Origin: Stenopsyche tienmushanensis
Taxonomy: Eukaryota > Arthropoda > Insecta > Trichoptera > Stenopsychidae
DNA: 64,000 nt
Direction: 5' to 3'
NCBI GenBank assembly: GCA_008973525.1
Contig: WACJ01000260.1
Span: 458,756-522,755, forward strand
This document shows positions 22,640-35,037 of the stretch, piece after piece. The position numbers and the translations under genes were made by a program. Every line of letters starts with the position of its first letter. Position 1 is the stretch's first letter. Under the pieces are notes generated by a model, which was given only the letters and a program-made list of their open reading frames with translations, was not told where the DNA came from and did no database searches.

Positions 22640-25024
22640 TAAACCTAAACATTTCAACGCGTGCAGTACACAGAGTTCCTACGGAATTCCATGTTTTTGC
22701 TACTTAACTGCATTACAGAGACATCAAGTTTTGTTCGAAACGCTCTTAATAATTAAGGCTGTCCGACGCTTTTGTGTTGAACGATTGGAAAACGTCATTT
22801 GTGACGCAATATAGTAATGTGTGTAACTATTAATTAAAGGCGCGGATTGATAAATCCAGCACTTAAATAAATAGTACCTAATCCAAACCTCTCGTTAAAT
22901 TGTATCGATTCAAAGGAGCGGACATGCGAAATACCTAATTATTATAAAACCTTTGTGTATAATGTATGTGATATATTTAGGACAAATGAATTTTTTCTTC
23001 ATCAAAATTGATGTGAATCAAAAATGACCTGTACGTTATATTCTGTAATAATTGTTTTTAAAAATTAACAGCATTATTATATAGATTGACATAGTCGTTA
23101 GGTAAAAAATGGGAAACATGCACTTGGTATCATTCTAACAGACGTTAATATATAAGTACAATTAACTAAGATATTTTTGAATTTAGATGATACTTTCGTA
23201 AGCTTTTTTTTTTGTTAACGTAATGTAAACCTACAGTAGATTTAGTTTGTCAGATAGTTGATATCATTATTTATTACAGACAGTTCTCTTTAAAAATACC
23301 ATTATAAAAAGTAACGTACGAATTATCCTAATAATAATAGACCTATAAATAGTATTTATAAAATTAATAATGCGAAATCATATTTTTATCCAAAACATTT
23401 CGGATGGAATGCAAATTTGCCAAAATTTCAGATTATTTGGATGATTTAATTGAAATTGTATTTTTTTAAATTCTATTTTCAATACGGAATCAATAGGTGA
23501 AAGTTCAATTAGATTAAAACGTAATCTTACATTCCTCAAATTGAATACAATTAATTTAAATCGATGCTCGCGTATGTGTACATATATACTGTTTGGCAGT
23601 TATATAATTAAGCTAAACGTATCTCAAATAAATAACCAAAATAAATGATAAGATATGAGGAAAAGATTCACAACACCAACCCCCCCCGTACGCACGATCT
23701 TAGCAAATATAAAATTAAACCAATCAGGCAATGTATAGCTATCCAATTTACGCTCATGAATCATATTAAAAAAAAAAAAAAAACAGTCCTCGTGAGTAGT
23801 AAGGAAATTAGATTAATAAGTTTAAAGATATCGAAATATTATTTATATAAGAACAATATACAAGGGATTTTCATAATTGCTGAAAAGCGTCTTTCTATAG
23901 ATTATAAGTTGTTAATTAGTTTTGTGTCTCATTTTTTTAGTTTTAATACTTTGTTTTAATTTCACATTAAGATATATATACTTAAATATTGGCCATATTT
24001 ATTTTTAATAGATTTTATATCATCATTTGCATTGGTTAAAATAGTTTTTTTTTTCCTTTTTTTAAATCTTTATCACATAAATGTTAATAATGTAACAGAT
24101 GTGTGTGTAATTTAATGCTTTAATTTTAGGAGATTTAATTTTTAAAACGACACTGCTGTGTTTTAAATATTAGCGTACGGTATTCATGTTGTATATTGAA
24201 TAAGCTCCAAGAGTTTTCTTTCGATGTGTGTGTGTAAGGATGCCCCGGACGATGCTCGTATCGGATCGACCAGAATTGATTATGCGCCGAGGCCGGCGCC
24301 CTCGAAATATATACACTGTGCGATGATGCCTCGGCGAATAATCGACTTGGTGAATTTTTTTGCATTTAAAATTCATATTCTTTGTGCGCTACGTTTACAT
24401 GACATGTATTGGACGTTGTGTATCTTAAGTGTAATTGTAAGTTATGCGCGATGGCCGATGTGTATGTATTTGACGGTGTGCTCGCAGAGTTTTGTATTAT
24501 TTAACGGTGATTTATATTTATTTTATGAACGCTTCAAATTTTAATTTTTTTTTTTTACTACCTGCTATATGTACTTTGTATCTTTAAGGCCAGTTGAATT
24601 ACGATCAAACTATAAAAGGATGACACTTAAAAATAGGATAACCTTTGCTCTCCGATCTACTTTTAAACTTGTGCAAATACAACCCTCTCGATCCAAGGCA
24701 CAAAAGAATCTATTAATGTTAGAAAATGCTACCCAAAATTAGATTGTATATTTTTAGACGTAAATCTCAGTTTTGTAAGTAACGGCAATCGTGGGTGAAT
24801 TATGGCAATTTTATATTTAAACGCCCGGAATGCATCCATATTTCGAAGAAAATACGCATGCGTATACTTAAATTGTTGCTTTTTGAGTATTGACGTACGT
24901 AGATGTGTCGCACGTTATATATAAATTATGATATTTATGCTTTAAATGGGCATTGTACTGTCTTTTAACGATATATATTTTAAAATCATGCCACTCCCTC
25001 AAATGCTAATTTTGATAGATTATA
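22640..25024. other. no supported gene
   Basis: AT-rich with homopolymer runs. A short GC-richer island at about 24225-24350 has ORFs on both strands without recognisable domains. Confidence 0.4.
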
Positions 25025-25026
25025 TA

Positions 25027-25993
25027 CACTCATCCCCGCCGATTTATGCGGTAGATACGTTCTTCAGAAATCCTTCATTCAGTGAAAAATGAAGGGCGCG
25101 TGGTAAAATAAATAAATAAAAATTGTATTTAATACGAATGATGTTTGTTCATATATTAATTATAAAAAATCTCCAGAGTGGAGGTCAGATTGTCCGTCTT
25201 CTTTATCCCGGAATATTACGACTCAAACACATCAATGTAATTTTAAATAACTGTTCAATGCGTTACCGGGTTTTCCTTCCGAGACTTCTCCTCAAGTCAA
25301 TTGCGATGACGACGTTTACTTTTCACATTCCAGGAAACAATTAAATGGCCTATTAATTAGTAGTAAAGCAATAGTATTCCTTCTAGAACATTCGCTTCAT
25401 TCCGCAGTTACTAAAATCGTCACGGAATATTTTTAAAAAAACACAATCGCCCTTGACGAAGACGAGATTCGTCTAAATAAATTTGTTCCGATGGAGAATA
25501 CACATTTTAACAATTCGAATCAACAATGTCAACGAGTGGTCGTTTTACAATTCAAACGTCTGACATGGTCTGTTCCGGGTTACCCCGGACTAGCCACACA
25601 GAGCCAACCCTTTTGCTCCGCGCCCTCCATAGGAAGTAAGGTTTGCAGGAAAACCAGCTTCAGACTTAACGCACCCGAGGTTGCGGCGGAGGAAGAAGGA
25701 CAAAGGTTCAAATTAAAGTTCAAAGGAATATTTCCGCGGGTTCACTGCCACCACGAATCCAACCTCAGTTTGAAGGGAGCTGCAGCTGATGACGGATTGC
25801 AGGGGATACCCCTTCCCCATGGTACTCGCATCGGTTCGGTCATTTAGTACCTAGGTTACCTGTTGAGGATAGTGGTGAACCTTTGACGAAAATTCAACCA
25901 CACACGATAAACAATCGAATTAAATTCGACGGGATTTAACGGCTATGTGCGCCAAAGTGTTAAAGCGAAACCGCGTAAATCGGGGGATGAGTG
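25027..25993. mobile_element. TA-flanked element with CACTCATCCCC ends
   Basis: Flanked by TA (25025-25026 and 25994-25995). The ends are inverted: CACTCATCCCCGCCGATTTA on the left and CACTCATCCCCCGATTTA on the right (read inward), continuing to GCGGT. TA duplications suggest the Tc1/mariner/pogo superfamily. The inside contains a scrap related to 3441-4246 and a Cys/Lys-rich ORF (25491-25847) with no recognised domain. Confidence 0.65.
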
Positions 25994-28440
25994 TATACGT
26001 TTCCACAACGCATCTTATATCCACAATGTCCATAAAATAGTATAATAAAATAAGATTGTAATTTATTTGATTGATGTGCGTCGCTATAGTGTATGAATTA
26101 TTAGAGAACGAAGCCAAACAGTTTATCATTTATTTTTTTATTGATTTGCAGTGAAAGCGATTTCGCGCGGGGCGCGTATGCAATGTCCCGCCCGGCCTCG
26201 CGTATTTTCGTGCGACCTTTAAGGTGTGTCGTCATAAGCCAAAAAATGTTTTGTATAATAAGGTGGTTGTGGGTTCTTCACTTATTTGTACGCTGTTCGA
26301 ATGATAATTTAAGAATGAATATATATATATATATTATCTTAAATAGATGTCTAATAGTAAACTTTATATGATAACTATTATTGTTTTATTATTTTTTTTT
26401 TTATAAACACGTTTTATTATATCGGTCAACGCTGATAGTATTAAAAGGGTTGTTCGATTAACGTCAAATTCCGAATTAAACCGTCAAATCAAATTTGCTA
26501 GCGAATTCAATGCAACACCGAACCCGTGTGACAAATCATGTGGTGATAAATATAGTATTTAAGAGTCACTCAAAATTTATATTTGTATATATTTAATGCA
26601 GACTGTATGTATTTTTATTTAACAATATGTATTATTATTTAAAAAGGGCTGCAATTGTCGTGTAATTTTTTTTATTTTTACACTTTAAGTTGTTTTATTT
26701 TTGGTTTAAAAAGGTTACATCACGTTTTTGTGTACTATTTTTAATTTCACTGCCATTTATAATATATATATATATATAGTTTAAATATTTTATTAAAAAC
26801 AACCTGTGCTATTCTACCTGACCCTTATAATATTAAAGATTTATGTGAATCGTCTGTCGTTTAATTCGCATATGTGATAAATCAATCGTATGTACGTTTA
26901 TTTTAATGCGCGGGATAACAATGCAAATAGTTACGAGCACAAAATGCAAATTATAAAGGTCGTAAGGGTCGTACCATATTCTATAAACCAGTAGTCATTG
27001 CCCTGGTAGTGGATGATTTTTTTTTTGCATATGAAATGCTTTTGTACTATGTATATGTGGTTTTTGTCAGTTTTTATTAATATTTGCTGTGAATTTTCTT
27101 ATAAATGTTGTTGAAATTAGTCAGTTTTTTTATACCAGTTTGATAACTGTTGATCATTTAGCCAATTTAAAAAAAAATATATATATATATAGAAATTATG
27201 TACGCATGCAATACGTTCATGCCGTTGATATCGATTGCCTTGAGTCTGGATCTTTCAATCGTTCACTTCCAATGTTACAGATTTAAATGCGTACGTCGCT
27301 TTAAACTTTTAACGATGCATTTGTAAAGAGATGATTATTATTTATTATGTAGTTTTATAAATTGAATTTATTCCATATAAAATATACTTAGCAAATGCTA
27401 ATTAATCGCGTTGATGCACCACTTCAAAGGATCGTAAAAATAATGTGGCTAAAGACCCCTAATTATTTTTAAGACTTGTGTATATAATATTGCTGTAACA
27501 TTGCATTAGTGTTTATAGTGTCATTGACAATCCTTATTTTTTCTATATATATCGTTGAAGATGAAACATATTATGCTTGTACGAAACGTAATTGAGATTT
27601 TAATTTGTGATGCGAATTTATTTTTTACATCAAAGCAATATTTAAACACCGTCGCTCCTCAAACAAAAAATATTTTTATGATATTTATGCGGATCAAATG
27701 CCCCCCGTCATATATTCGTTTTTCAAAGGACGATGATTTGAACTCATAAACCCGTACAACTGACATATCACACACACAGGGATCATTTTTGTTTTTTTTG
27801 TGCTTATTCATGCAAAATCGTCGATAAGATCTCATTAAATCTAGCATAAATCTTTAAAATATAACCGCGCATGCAATCAAAAGTGTGCTTTTATGCTACG
27901 ATGGAAGCGTCATAAATTTAAAAATAAAAAGGGTCATAATCGCCTCATTTTAAATAATAACTTTGAGATCTCAAGTGAATGTATGTATATCATCCTAAGC
28001 TATCTTTAAATATGTACATAATTCTATACGTTCGCAGAGCTTTTGATTTGTAATCTTAAAGCGGGACCGACCTGATAAATAGTCACCACAAATTCACGGG
28101 AAAATATTAGCTATATATCATACCTCCGCTCTAGAGTAAAATGAGATTAAACGTAAATATTGAGTTTTGTTTGTTTAACGACTTCCAAAATTTGTTGATA
28201 TTTTTAAGTCTTCGTGCAGGGTAACACATACTAAGCATTTGTGGTGTGCCTATAAAAATAACTTGAATGAAATCAAGCACCATTGTGCAACTTAATGTTT
28301 TGATTTTTTGCAATATTTAAATTTATATACACCTTAATACATGTAACACTGTACTTGTATTCTTATGTATCATTGTCCTAACTTATGTGTCAGAAAACCA
28401 AATGTTTACGTTCTTACTTTGTCTTTATAGTTTATTCAAA
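25994..28440. other. no supported gene
   Basis: Intergenic AT-rich DNA with AT microsatellites near 26316, 26763 and 27177. A GC-rich scrap lies at 26150-26225. Nothing recognisable as coding. Confidence 0.4.
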
Positions 28441-28840
28441 CATTCTCTGTATTATCTTCAGGACCACGAATAAATGTCAATATCCCCTTTGAATGCAAAT
28501 TTTATTTGTTTCCCCCTCCCAGAAAATAATCCTCGTTGTCTTAGTTTATATATTTTTTGTGTTTTAGCAGCATTTAAGTAGACGTATGCCTGTATAATAT
28601 AGCAATGGCTCGTTGTCGCCCATCGTGGAGGAACTTCTCAAAGAATACCAGCGTGGTGTCAGACCCAGCAGGTCTGTGTGTGGATACGGTAGTGGTTTAC
28701 AGGGGTGAAAATTTTCAGAGCTCTCCGGGACGTAACCTCAGGTTCTGAAACTATGAGGTCCAATTGTGAGGTCATGTACGTGTACGGCGAGGCAACTATA
28801 AGATTTAAATTCTCATTTTTGTTTTATTTTAAATAATATT

Positions 28841-29840
28841 TTACATAATATAATTTCCATCATTAGAAATAACCCTCCTCCACCTATCTGGCAACATTTT
28901 GATGCCTCTGTCATAAAACATCATCGGCTTTGAATCGAAATAATCATTTAACCCTTTTTTTATATCATCGTATGTTTTATAATTTTTACCGTCCAAATAG
29001 TGCTGCATGGACCTAAAGAGATGATAATCCGAAGGAGCGATGTCTGGTGAATACGAAGGATGTCGAATTACCTTCCATTCAAGGCTGTCAATTTTTTCCC
29101 GCGTTATTTTTGCAGTATGGGGGCGAGTTTTGTCATGCTGTAAAAACACTTGTCTTCGATTCACGAGAGAGGGTCGTTTTTTTTTAAATTTCTGCCGCTA
29201 AACGGTCTAATTTCTCACAATAAACTTTGCATTTATTGCTTGGCCGGGTTTAAGAGTTTAGAAATTAATGATTCCCTTGTCGTCCCACCAAACAGACAAA
29301 AGAACCTTTTTTGTCGTGAAACCGGGCTTCGGGGTTGGTTTTGCTACCTGCCCCTTCGATAGCCATTGATTTTTGCATCCGTGGTTAGAGTACAGCACCC
29401 ATTTCTCATCTCCAGTTATTAAATCATTTAAAAACAGTGTTTCGGATTCCTTTTTCAACAAATCTTCGCATTCGTGTATGCGCTCGCCCAGATTCTCTTC
29501 GCTTAGCGCGTGCGGTACCCATCTTCCTTTTCTCCACGTCTTCCCGATTTTTTTAAAATGTTTTTTTACACTCTACCATGAGCATCCAAGTTTGTCCGCA
29601 ATTTTTTCGATAGAAGCCGTAGGATCACTTTCAATTTCAGCAGTCAGTATGTCGGGAGCCACCTCACACGGTCTTCCACTTCCAGGGCTATTCTTCAGAT
29701 CAAAATTTCCAGATCGAAATTTTTTAAAGCATCTTTGACACTTGCGAACATCTAAAATATCGCCCAGTACGTCACAAATATTTTTAGTGGCAACCACTGC
29801 GGTTTTTTCTTGATAAAATGATAAAGCATTGAAGAACGGA
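28841..29840 (-). pseudogene. mariner transposase pseudogene (DD34D)
   Basis: Minus-strand pieces in order: ATKNICDVLGDILDVRKCQR and FKKFRSG (DNA-binding region, within 29573-30022), LITGDEKWVLY (first Asp, within 29258-29461), then HDKTRPHTAKITREKID, SPDIAPSDYHLF (second and third Asp 34 residues apart) and a C-terminus at 28841. The three pieces are in different frames, with a stop after the helix-turn-helix, so it is dead. Terminal repeats were not found. Confidence 0.9.
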
Positions 29841-30398
29841 TAAATTCTTCGTTCGGCGAAAATTGATTCATTGTAAAATGGGTTGTTAAATTTGAATTTA
29901 ACAAACCACAATTTATTCTTGACAAGTATGGTCACCGAAAGAGCACAAAACACGACGTGAAAAAGCAACAGCCGAAGCACAACTAACCCTCGAAAACGGT
30001 CAACAATAGAAACGACATTCATTTTTACTACCTCTAATATTACTAGGCATATATTACCTCGGCTATGCTGTGCTAATCAAATTGAAGATGCTGCAAATCT
30101 GGGCCTGGGAAATTGGAGGGAGGAGGTCCAGGACAGACGAAAATGGCAATGAGTGTTGTTGGTAACTGGGGTTCTTTTATAGGGCTATAAGCGCCACTAA
30201 AAGTGAGCAATTCTTGTTGAGGCAAGTTTAAATGCGTTAATTTTATTCTCATATTTAAAAATTTATTACAAATAACATTGCAATTATAACAACGTTATCT
30301 TCCATTGCCTTTTATATAACCGAACTGGGAGGGTGCACCTAAAATAAGAAACCACCCAGCATCAAATTAAATTAGGTAAGTTGCACATGGGTGGGGAG

Positions 30399-32105
30399 CA
30401 GTGGTGTAGTGGGGTGGGAGCGCGTGGGGTCGGCGCTCCCACACTTTTTTCTAGGCGATTTTGCATAATATAATTGTACAAAATTTGTATGTTTTTAGGA
30501 CCCAAAAATGTGTTCTCTTGAAAATATTGTTTATTTAAAACGTGCCATAAATTAAATAAAAGACATGATGGGATAAATTTTTGACGTTTTGGATTGGTCG
30601 TACCGTTGTTTATTGCGATTTTTTGTTTACTTTGGTGGATCGGCTGGGAAAGTTTAGATGCATCATCGTGGGGCTGTGATTGGTAGGCGAGAGCTGCTTG
30701 CTCGTGCATTAGGAACCAAAAATGTGTTCACTTGAAAATATTGTTTATGTAAAACGTGCCATAAATTAAATAAAGGACACGATGGGATAAATTATTACCT
30801 TTTTCTTTCCGGCACTTGATACTAATGAAAAAATGAAGCTCGACCCTCAAGCAATTCTGTGACCACATGGTCTCATACATACTGCGAGTCTCTTTCTTCA
30901 AGTTTGAAGAATAACATACGAAAGCAATAAATCAGGCTCATTTTACAGAACGCACTGATTTCACATTTCGGTTTGTTAATATTATTTTGTTTACAAAATT
31001 TTAGTCTATTTCTGTCAATTAACATAAACGGACGCTATACCACTTTCTAATTTTTATACCTACATATATAATAATAAGAAAACTTAGCTTACTTTAATTT
31101 TCATGTATTTTTTAGCAGGGACTATAATATTTTATTTTTCATTTTAATATAAAAATTTGTGTTGTGTTGTATTGTATTGTGCAATAATTATAAGTTAAAA
31201 TTAAAATAAAACAATTATATAAATCATATACATTTTTCAGCGTTTTATAAATATACATACATATATAGTTATATATATAAACGTGTTTTTACAGTTAAAA
31301 ATGGATGAAAAACGCAAACAAGAGACACTATTTCAATTTTTCACGAAAAAACTCAAAGTGGGTTCGGTGTCGGTTAATAATGTTAGTGATTGCACAAGTG
31401 TATTAAATATCTATAATAATGAATGTGCTCAAATAGTATATTCGTCAAAATCAGAAAATGAATCGATAGAAGATAATACGGTATGTTCATCTTCCTGGCC
31501 GAGTGTTTGGACCACAGATATGTGGAAAGAAAAGAGAAAACAATATCCTTGGATCATAAGTAAGTCTGGAAAAATCGGTTGTAAATTATGTGCCAATGTG
31601 AAAAGTTTTTCGGTCTTAAAAACACAGGGATCAAGTATTTCGAAAGAATGGATTTCAATTTCCGTATCATCAAACGGACATACTAGATCTAGCCAATTAA
31701 AATCTTTACGAAAGAAAATTATTTTGCACATAAAATCAATTTCACATACGAATGCTGAACAAATTTTACAAAGTTTTTACAGAATTAAATTTTTCAGCAA
31801 ATAATAATTGAAATTAAAAAAATCACAAAAAAAAGTATTATAAATAATATTACAAATATTTTGTCATATTGTAATATTTTAAGGGTATTTTTTATAAACG
31901 TTTTTTGCACATGCAAATATTGTTTTATTTTAATAAATATTGATTTTTACATAATTATACAAAAATGATTTTTGTAACTATTTATTGGAAAAACGTTTTG
32001 TTGGAAACATGATGCGAAAATTGGATCACGGGGGAAGGGAGGGGGTATTAAAATATTATAATTAATCAGCGCTCCCACACTTTTTTATTTAGCACTACAC
32101 CACTG
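30399..32105. mobile_element. hAT element with perfect ends and target duplications
   Basis: A 1707-bp element with perfect 13-bp inverted ends (CAGTGGTGTAGTG) and perfect 8-bp duplications GTGGGGAG (30391-30398 and 32106-32113). Subterminal GCGCTCCCACACTTTTTT occurs near both ends. Inside is an 80-bp imperfect direct repeat (about 30507-30590 and 30719-30800) and one transposase-like ORF. Too short for a full hAT transposase, so it is an internally deleted derivative. Perfect ends suggest a fairly young insertion. Confidence 0.9.
31295..31804 (+). CDS. hAT transposase N-terminal fragment with zinc-finger-like domain
   Basis: An open frame of 169 codons from the ATG at 31295 (an in-frame ATG lies at 31283). 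It starts MDEKRKQETLFQFFTKK, a common hAT transposase beginning, and contains WPSVWTTDMWKEK..YPWI followed by a C-x2-C pair (KIGCKLCANVKSF) and two downstream histidines, resembling the TTF/BED-type DNA-binding finger. It stops after KFFSK with no catalytic DDE region. It may encode a free DNA-binding domain or be a chance survivor. Confidence 0.6.
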   Translation, partial: LKMDEKRKQETLFQFFTKKLKVGSVSVNNVSDCTSVLNIYNNECAQIVYSSKSENESIEDNTVCSSSWPSVWTTDMWKEKRKQYPWIISKSGKIGCKLCANVKSFSVLKTQGSSISKEWISISVSSNGHTRSSQLKSLRKKIILHIKSISHTNAEQILQSFYRIKFFSK

Positions 32106-32114
32106 GTGGGGAGA

Positions 32115-32230
32115 CACCCTCAGTTGGCGTAGGAACGAATCTGAGATGTACTTGAGCATCATATAACACTTCATCCTTGCGAGGAAAGTAGGGACTGGAC
32201 TCTTTGTTCTTCGGAAAGGCCTTTCCATTG
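32115..32230 (+). repeat. dispersed LINE-like repeat, copy 2
   Basis: Contains GGAACGAATCTGAGATG, AGTAGGGACTGGACTCT and GGAAAGGCCTTTCC, matching the complement of 55740-55800 and the start of 2405-2745. The hAT element 30399-32105 ends just before it. Confidence 0.5.
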
Positions 32231-32231
32231 A

Positions 32232-32323
32232 CCTTTCCCTTATGATGTTACGTAATTAGTACACCATATGACATTTTAAAATTACAACTGTGGTGTAGTA
32301 AATACACCATAGTAAAGGAAAGG
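32232..32323. mobile_element. short TTAA MITE
   Basis: A 92-bp element with ends CCTTTCCCTTATGATG and CCTTTCCTTTACTATG (read inward), followed by TTAA (32324-32327) and preceded by TTGA, a decayed TTAA. Related to 51169-51335. Confidence 0.65.
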
Positions 32324-32327
32324 TTAA

Positions 32328-34669
32328 AATCAACCAGATCGTTTTGAGTTCATTTTCACTGTCTTCCGAGCTCCCTATTGATGGTCGCGCCCTTCGATAC
32401 CTTTAACCAGATGACCTGATATTACAAATAAAAAGCAACAATAAAACATGCATTTGGATTATCAAATGCTCAATATAATTTTAAAATAAAAGACCATATT
32501 GATGAGTCTGTAAATTTAAATTCTCCCCAAACAATCGAAATATCAAGAAACTTTGGTTCATTTTATTGAATAAGGAAGAAATGTAAAACAGTTTAGTTTG
32601 TATATAAACTCTCGGAATGTCCCAGAACAACAATACATGAATTCTTTAGAAATGACGCAAATCATATTTAATTTTAATATGAGATAAGAAATACATCTTG
32701 CACAACAATCCCAAAAAAAGACCAATGACTTTCATCAACGCATATCTGTATTAAACCGTCTGTTTGCGTTGATTTGATTTATTGTATGCATCATACCTTT
32801 GTAATATTTATTCAGATGCATCTACTGTGTCGTTATTAATATGAGAATCATGCTCGTTTAAAATCTTTGAAAAAAATCTTTATTCCTACACTCATTACAC
32901 TAACAGAACCTTGCGTAATTTTTATACGCGTGGATTGAGATGTGCCGCTGTTTATATATAATCAAATATTAATTTTTGAATTTAATTGAACAAATATTGA
33001 TCAAATTAATGTGATATAAATCAACTTTATTTCAAGATGTAAAAATTTTGCGTACTTTTATTTTAAAAATTGATATGACGCGATCGATTATTCATTTTAA
33101 CACTGCCGTCGTGACCCGTGCGATAGCAGAACTAATGTTTTAACATGCATATCGTGTGAGCAGACTTTTACGTTGTTCTGTTATCACGCGAAAGTGCAAA
33201 CATGGCTGTAAAAATCATATATCTGTTATTATTTATAAACTACTATTATATATTTATTAACACCTTGTCTTATTTGATTTAAATTAACCCTTAGCGTTTT
33301 CAGCCTGTAGCCATTTTCAGTGATTTTATTTAAAAATGTTTATGTTGAAAAATGAAGGAAACGTGGTAAAATAAATGAATATAAATATGTATTTAGTACG
33401 AATGATGTTCGTTGATGTTCACAAAAATTCCCCATGATTTGCATCAACATTTGGCGAAATTTTATACGACTCTGGGGCTTTCGTCTTTCTTTTTTCTCTC
33501 ATATAATATGTGCATTCACAATTGAGGTTTCTAACCCCAAAAAAAGTTTCCTCCACCATTTTAATGACTTATGCATAAAACAATATGACGTTGCCAGTTT
33601 ATCGGCAGTGTCTACTCCTCCAATATTTTTTATGTAATTTTGAATAACTGTTTTGAGTAATTTAAAACATGTAAGAATACTAAATAAAACAGAATGGTTG
33701 ATATAGAATAATTTATTGATAAAACATTTAAAAATATAAACATCTGTGTGTACAACTGATGTAGTATTAATTTATATACTTTAATTTAAACTCTCGTAGA
33801 TTAACTGGATGATTTAATACTTAAGGCAATTAATAAATAGACGCGCTGATCTTACTCTACTTCATCATACGCAAGCGTGAACATGTATGAGGCATACACT
33901 CGCATGTACGCATACATATTCTATTGTCTATTCCCAACCTTTAGAATATCCCATTAAAGATATGTTAATGCAAAAATCATAAGATAATTCACTTAACTAT
34001 GTATGATGAATAGGCAAACATTAAAATTAATTGCAAAACCCCAAGCAACCAGTCCAAACGAGGAACAAATTAAAAAACCTTCAAGTTGTGTATATATTAA
34101 GTACTTAAAATATTTTGAAACGGATTGAATCGTAAAGAAGAAAAATTGCCATTGACATTCGATACATTCGGTACCTTTATGAAATGCATTTGAAAATGAG
34201 TTACCGTCCAAATAACTAATATCACTATTTAAAAAATAAAAACAGTTTAGTTTATGAACCGAAATTTTGAAAAATGCATCACAATCGATGATGAACATTC
34301 CGACGGCCACTTTAGATTTCAAACAACATACTATACGCGCGTTACACTTACGACTAAATAGGCATAGTGGCCAAAAATATCAATGAAAAGTTCACTTCAT
34401 ACGTGGAACATGGAACACCAGTATTTATGTTATTAATTTTACATCAATTTAATCATCACGTAATTAAAGATTAAAGTAGAAAATTACCTCCTAAGGAATT
34501 TAAATTTCTCTTCCTTTCGAAAGAAGATGGATATCCGATTCAATTGACGAGCTTGTGGTCATCATTTAAATAACGTTTAATTCATACAATCCAATATTAA
34601 ATAAAGGCTTCTTTTGAAAAACCCTATATATGTTGACAATGTATACGTATATAAAAAACAGTTATCCAA
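32328..34669. other. no supported gene; TPD52 downstream DNA
   Basis: AT-rich intergenic sequence. 33287-33660 carries a decayed piggyBac-like scrap starting TTAACCCTTAGCG, akin to the one at 3441. Nothing else recognised. Confidence 0.4.
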
Positions 34670-34926
34670 ATTTATTAGTGCCAAAGTCGAACGCAATACT
34701 AAACGGGTGCAAGCTTTGACAGTTTTATATATATTTTTCCGTCGGCACATTGTCAGTGTAAGCATATATGAGTGCCGTGTTCGATGCCGTCGCATATGAT
34801 GGTTAGCAATTTCAACTAAACAGAGTCCCTTAGGATCATAGAACATATTACATTGAATCGCCGCGTGTTAATAAAAGCATCATGTTATTGTAGACAAGCT
34901 CGATTGAGACGTTTCACGTTTTAATA
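34670..34926 (-). other. TPD52 3' UTR (inferred)
   Basis: Follows the TPD52 stop codon on the minus strand. A TTTATT at about 34670 reads AATAAA on the minus strand and is the nearest candidate poly(A) signal. Confidence 0.3.
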
Positions 34927-35037
34927 TTACTGAAGTGGTTTGTTTTCTGGAATCGTAGGCGAAGAAACGGGCGTGCCTCTGTTGGAATCTCTGTCGTCGA
35001 AACTCTGCATGGAATTCGATCTGGACGATACTCTCCC
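34927..35037 (-). CDS. TPD52: TPD52 coding exon 5 and stop
   Basis: Acceptor ATTACAG. Encodes GRVSSRSNSMQSFDDRDSNR, then a Ser/Pro-rich tail ending ENKPLQ and TAA. Short Ser-rich tails are usual in this family. Confidence 0.88.
   Translation of the reverse strand, partial: GRVSSRSNSMQSFDDRDSNRGTPVSSPTIPENKPLQ

Noticed and set aside
25491..25847. A 118-codon ORF as a host gene
   Set aside because: It lies inside a TA-flanked element and shows no known domain; kept only as a note in that element.
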